A stretch of 15,113 nucleotides of DNA from CAKOSP01 sp964370545 (GTDB lineage Bacteria; Bacillota_I; Bacilli_A; RF39; UBA660): positions 1 to 15,113 of the forward strand of contig CAYJJQ010000021.1 in the NCBI GenBank assembly GCA_964370545.1. Reading direction: 5' to 3'. The position numbers were made by a program, and so were the translations under genes. Within the stretch, counting starts at the first letter, position 1, and every line of letters begins with the position of its first letter. The notes under the pieces are model-generated. The model was given only the letters and a program-made list of their open reading frames with translations. It was not told where the DNA came from and ran no database searches. Positions 13,929 through 15,113 of the stretch are shown here, one piece after another.

Positions 13929-13959
13929 ACATTATAAGATAAAACAAGAAAAAAAGCAA
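13929..13959 (-). promoter_or_regulatory. Probable promoter of engB-der
   Basis: The minus strand shows TTGCTT, 17 bases, then TATAAT ending about 16 bases before the engB start. The -10 is perfect, the -35 matches 3 of 6. The -35 box is part of the 3' arm of the preceding terminator. Confidence 0.55.
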
Positions 13960-13974
13960 ATTTTACCTTGCTTT
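13949..13974 (-). terminator. Terminator of the unknown gene upstream of engB
   Basis: AAAGCAA and TTGCTTT form a 7-bp stem with an 8-base loop, merging into a run of seven T on the minus strand. It lies 4 bases after the stop codon at 13978. Confidence 0.8.
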
Positions 13975-13977
13975 ATT

Positions 13978-14748
13978 TTATGATAAATATCTATAAACTG
14001 GTTTCATCGTAGTTTCAATGAAATTTTTATCTATAGTAATTTTAATATCATTATCTAAATATGTATTACCTTCTTCTTTATAATCATTTATGTTTCTACA
14101 AGCAATAGAGTGATCTATACCTGAATAATTACTCATAGCATTATATTTATCATGAATAGTAACTTTATATGGCATTTCTAAACTATATTCTACTAAATGT
14201 CTAATATAATACATTGTAATATCATTTAAATTATTTTTATGATCAAATACTAAATTAAAATTCTCATAATAATCAAAGTTTAAATGCACTAATTTTAAAA
14301 ATTCATCAATATCTAGTGGTTGCACTTCTTCATAGTCACCTTCTTTAACATAATGGTATAAATTGTTATAGGCAGCTATAAATTTTCTATTAAAGTAATA
14401 TTTTAAATCTTGAATAGTATTAATATATTCTGGTAAAGCAAAATCAGTTTTCACGTGTTCTAAAAATAAACGAGTTTTAAAAGGATCTAATGTTACATCT
14501 TTCATAATTTTTTCAGTTACTGAATGAGCTATTGCATAAGAAAATTTTTGATATAACAAATACATTATTTCTTCTTCACCATAGGCTTTATAATTAAATG
14601 GCGCAACTTCGTAATTTTCAATGTAAAATACATTTGAATTATCTTCTGCAATACTTTGCAGTAATAAGGAAACTTCCTTAGCATTTCCTTCTAAGTAAAT
14701 ATTAGTATAACTTTTTTTAATAGTATCAATAAGTAAATTCTTTTCCAT
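13978..14748 (-). CDS. Uncharacterised 256-aa cytoplasmic protein
   Basis: No family is recognised. The protein is rich in Tyr, Asn and acidic residues, with no signal peptide, membrane helix or nucleotide-binding motif that I can identify. The middle (residues about 60-200) looks mainly helical with aromatic-rich segments such as LKYYFNRKFIAAYNNLYHYV and HLNFDYYENFNLVF. The C-terminal part carries a few short strands (PYKVTIHDKY, DNDIKITIDKNFI). The ATG at 14748 has GGGGGAC about 7 bases upstream; a further in-frame ATG at 14769 lies too close to the predicted promoter. It has its own promoter (14769-14797) and terminator, so it is monocistronic. Confidence 0.85.
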   Translation of the reverse strand: MEKNLLIDTIKKSYTNIYLEGNAKEVSLLLQSIAEDNSNVFYIENYEVAPFNYKAYGEEEIMYLLYQKFSYAIAHSVTEKIMKDVTLDPFKTRLFLEHVKTDFALPEYINTIQDLKYYFNRKFIAAYNNLYHYVKEGDYEEVQPLDIDEFLKLVHLNFDYYENFNLVFDHKNNLNDITMYYIRHLVEYSLEMPYKVTIHDKYNAMSNYSGIDHSIACRNINDYKEEGNTYLDNDIKITIDKNFIETTMKPVYRYLS

Positions 14749-14768
14749 AATAAGTCCCCCATGTAACA

Positions 14769-14797
14769 ATTGTATCGCAAAATGCTATTTCAGTCTA
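14769..14797 (-). promoter_or_regulatory. Possible promoter of the 256-aa unknown gene
   Basis: The minus strand reads TAGACT (4 of 6), 17 bases, then TACAAT (5 of 6). The -35 box coincides with the stop codon of the upstream gene. An 8-bp inverted repeat (14779-14786 / 14805-14812, AAAATGCT / AGCATTTT) spans the promoter spacer and upstream region. Confidence 0.5.
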
Positions 14798-15113
14798 GAA
14801 AAAGAGCATTTTAAGAACATTATAAGCTTCACTCATTCCATCAGTTAAAACTGTAATAATTGTATTATTTATTGTTTCTCCTAACTTAGTAACTCCGTTG
14901 GAATAATCTACATTATTTTCTACTATATAAGTATTAAGATCAACAGCTTCACCTGACAATATATCCTCTTCAAATTTATTTATTGCATCTTCAGTTAACT
15001 TTACTTCATTATTTAAAGTTGATTCATAGTATCCAGTTTCTCCTATTATATAGACAACAATAAATATAAAAAATATTGTATTAAAAATTCTAAAAAAATA
15101 ATTCTTTTTTTTC
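14795..15113 (-). CDS. C-terminal part of an unknown membrane-anchored protein (5' end beyond window)
   Basis: An open frame enters from the window edge and ends at TAG (14797-14795). The visible 105 residues begin with lysines, then a hydrophobic helix (RIFNTIFFIFIVVYIIG), and continue as an acidic soluble segment (TEDAINKFEEDILSGEAVDL, VDYSNGVTKLGETINNTI) ending MLFF. The pattern suggests a single-pass protein with its C-terminal domain outside the membrane. The true start is not visible but could be close, since Lys-rich residues before a signal anchor are typical N-termini. No family recognised. Confidence 0.75.
   Translation of the reverse strand, partial: KKKNYFFRIFNTIFFIFIVVYIIGETGYYESTLNNEVKLTEDAINKFEEDILSGEAVDLNTYIVENNVDYSNGVTKLGETINNTIITVLTDGMSEAYNVLKMLFF

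Noticed and set aside
14779..14812. Inverted repeat considered as a terminator for the partial membrane protein gene
   Set aside because: The loop is long and no T-run follows on the minus strand; it is noted only as a possible operator.

Overview
The window is a very AT-rich, gap-containing (probably metagenome-assembled) scaffold from a spore-forming Bacillota. It probably belongs to one of the AT-rich Bacilli gut lineages, but the sequence alone does not name a genus. The evidence is SpoIVA and a SpoVIF-like protein, AGGAGG-type Shine-Dalgarno sites, HrcA/CIRCE heat-shock control, and a gene order (engB, der, spoIVA, hup) resembling Bacillus subtilis. Every gene I can support is on the minus strand, so transcription runs from high to low coordinates. 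Stop codons fit the standard bacterial code. No intergenic stretch exceeds 300 bases, and I see no rRNA, tRNA, CRISPR array or insertion sequence.

Reading in the direction of transcription, 15113-13978 holds the end of an unknown membrane-anchored protein gene and a complete gene for an unknown soluble protein. Positions 13912-12004 hold two ribosome-assembly GTPases, engB and der; each contains a 10-N gap that falsely splits it. Positions 11960-9582 are a sporulation segment: spoVIF, an unknown coiled-coil protein, and spoIVA. spoVIF has a SigmaK-like promoter and spoIVA a SigmaE-like one, and both are built into the terminator region of the preceding gene. Between spoIVA and hup, which are adjacent or nearly so in B. 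subtilis, lie two accessory genes: an ABC-F ATPase and a small radical SAM enzyme. The radical SAM gene is bracketed by an imperfect 26-bp direct repeat. hup (HU) follows with its own promoter and terminator.

Positions 6398-3402 form a tight operon: a membrane-anchored thioredoxin-fold protein lacking both catalytic cysteines, a second membrane-anchored protein, frr, fmt and an unlisted 42-residue single-pass membrane peptide, closed by a terminator. Positions 3379-1 are the heat-shock operon hrcA-grpE-(unknown 162 aa)-dnaK. It is driven by a textbook SigmaA promoter with one good and one degenerate CIRCE operator on its two sides. dnaK runs off the window and contains a gap whose 59 Ns are too few.

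The most interesting points are the spoVIF hairpin/promoter arrangement, the repeat-flanked radical SAM cassette, the double CIRCE, the cysteine-less thioredoxin-like protein, and the unknown gene inserted between grpE and dnaK.
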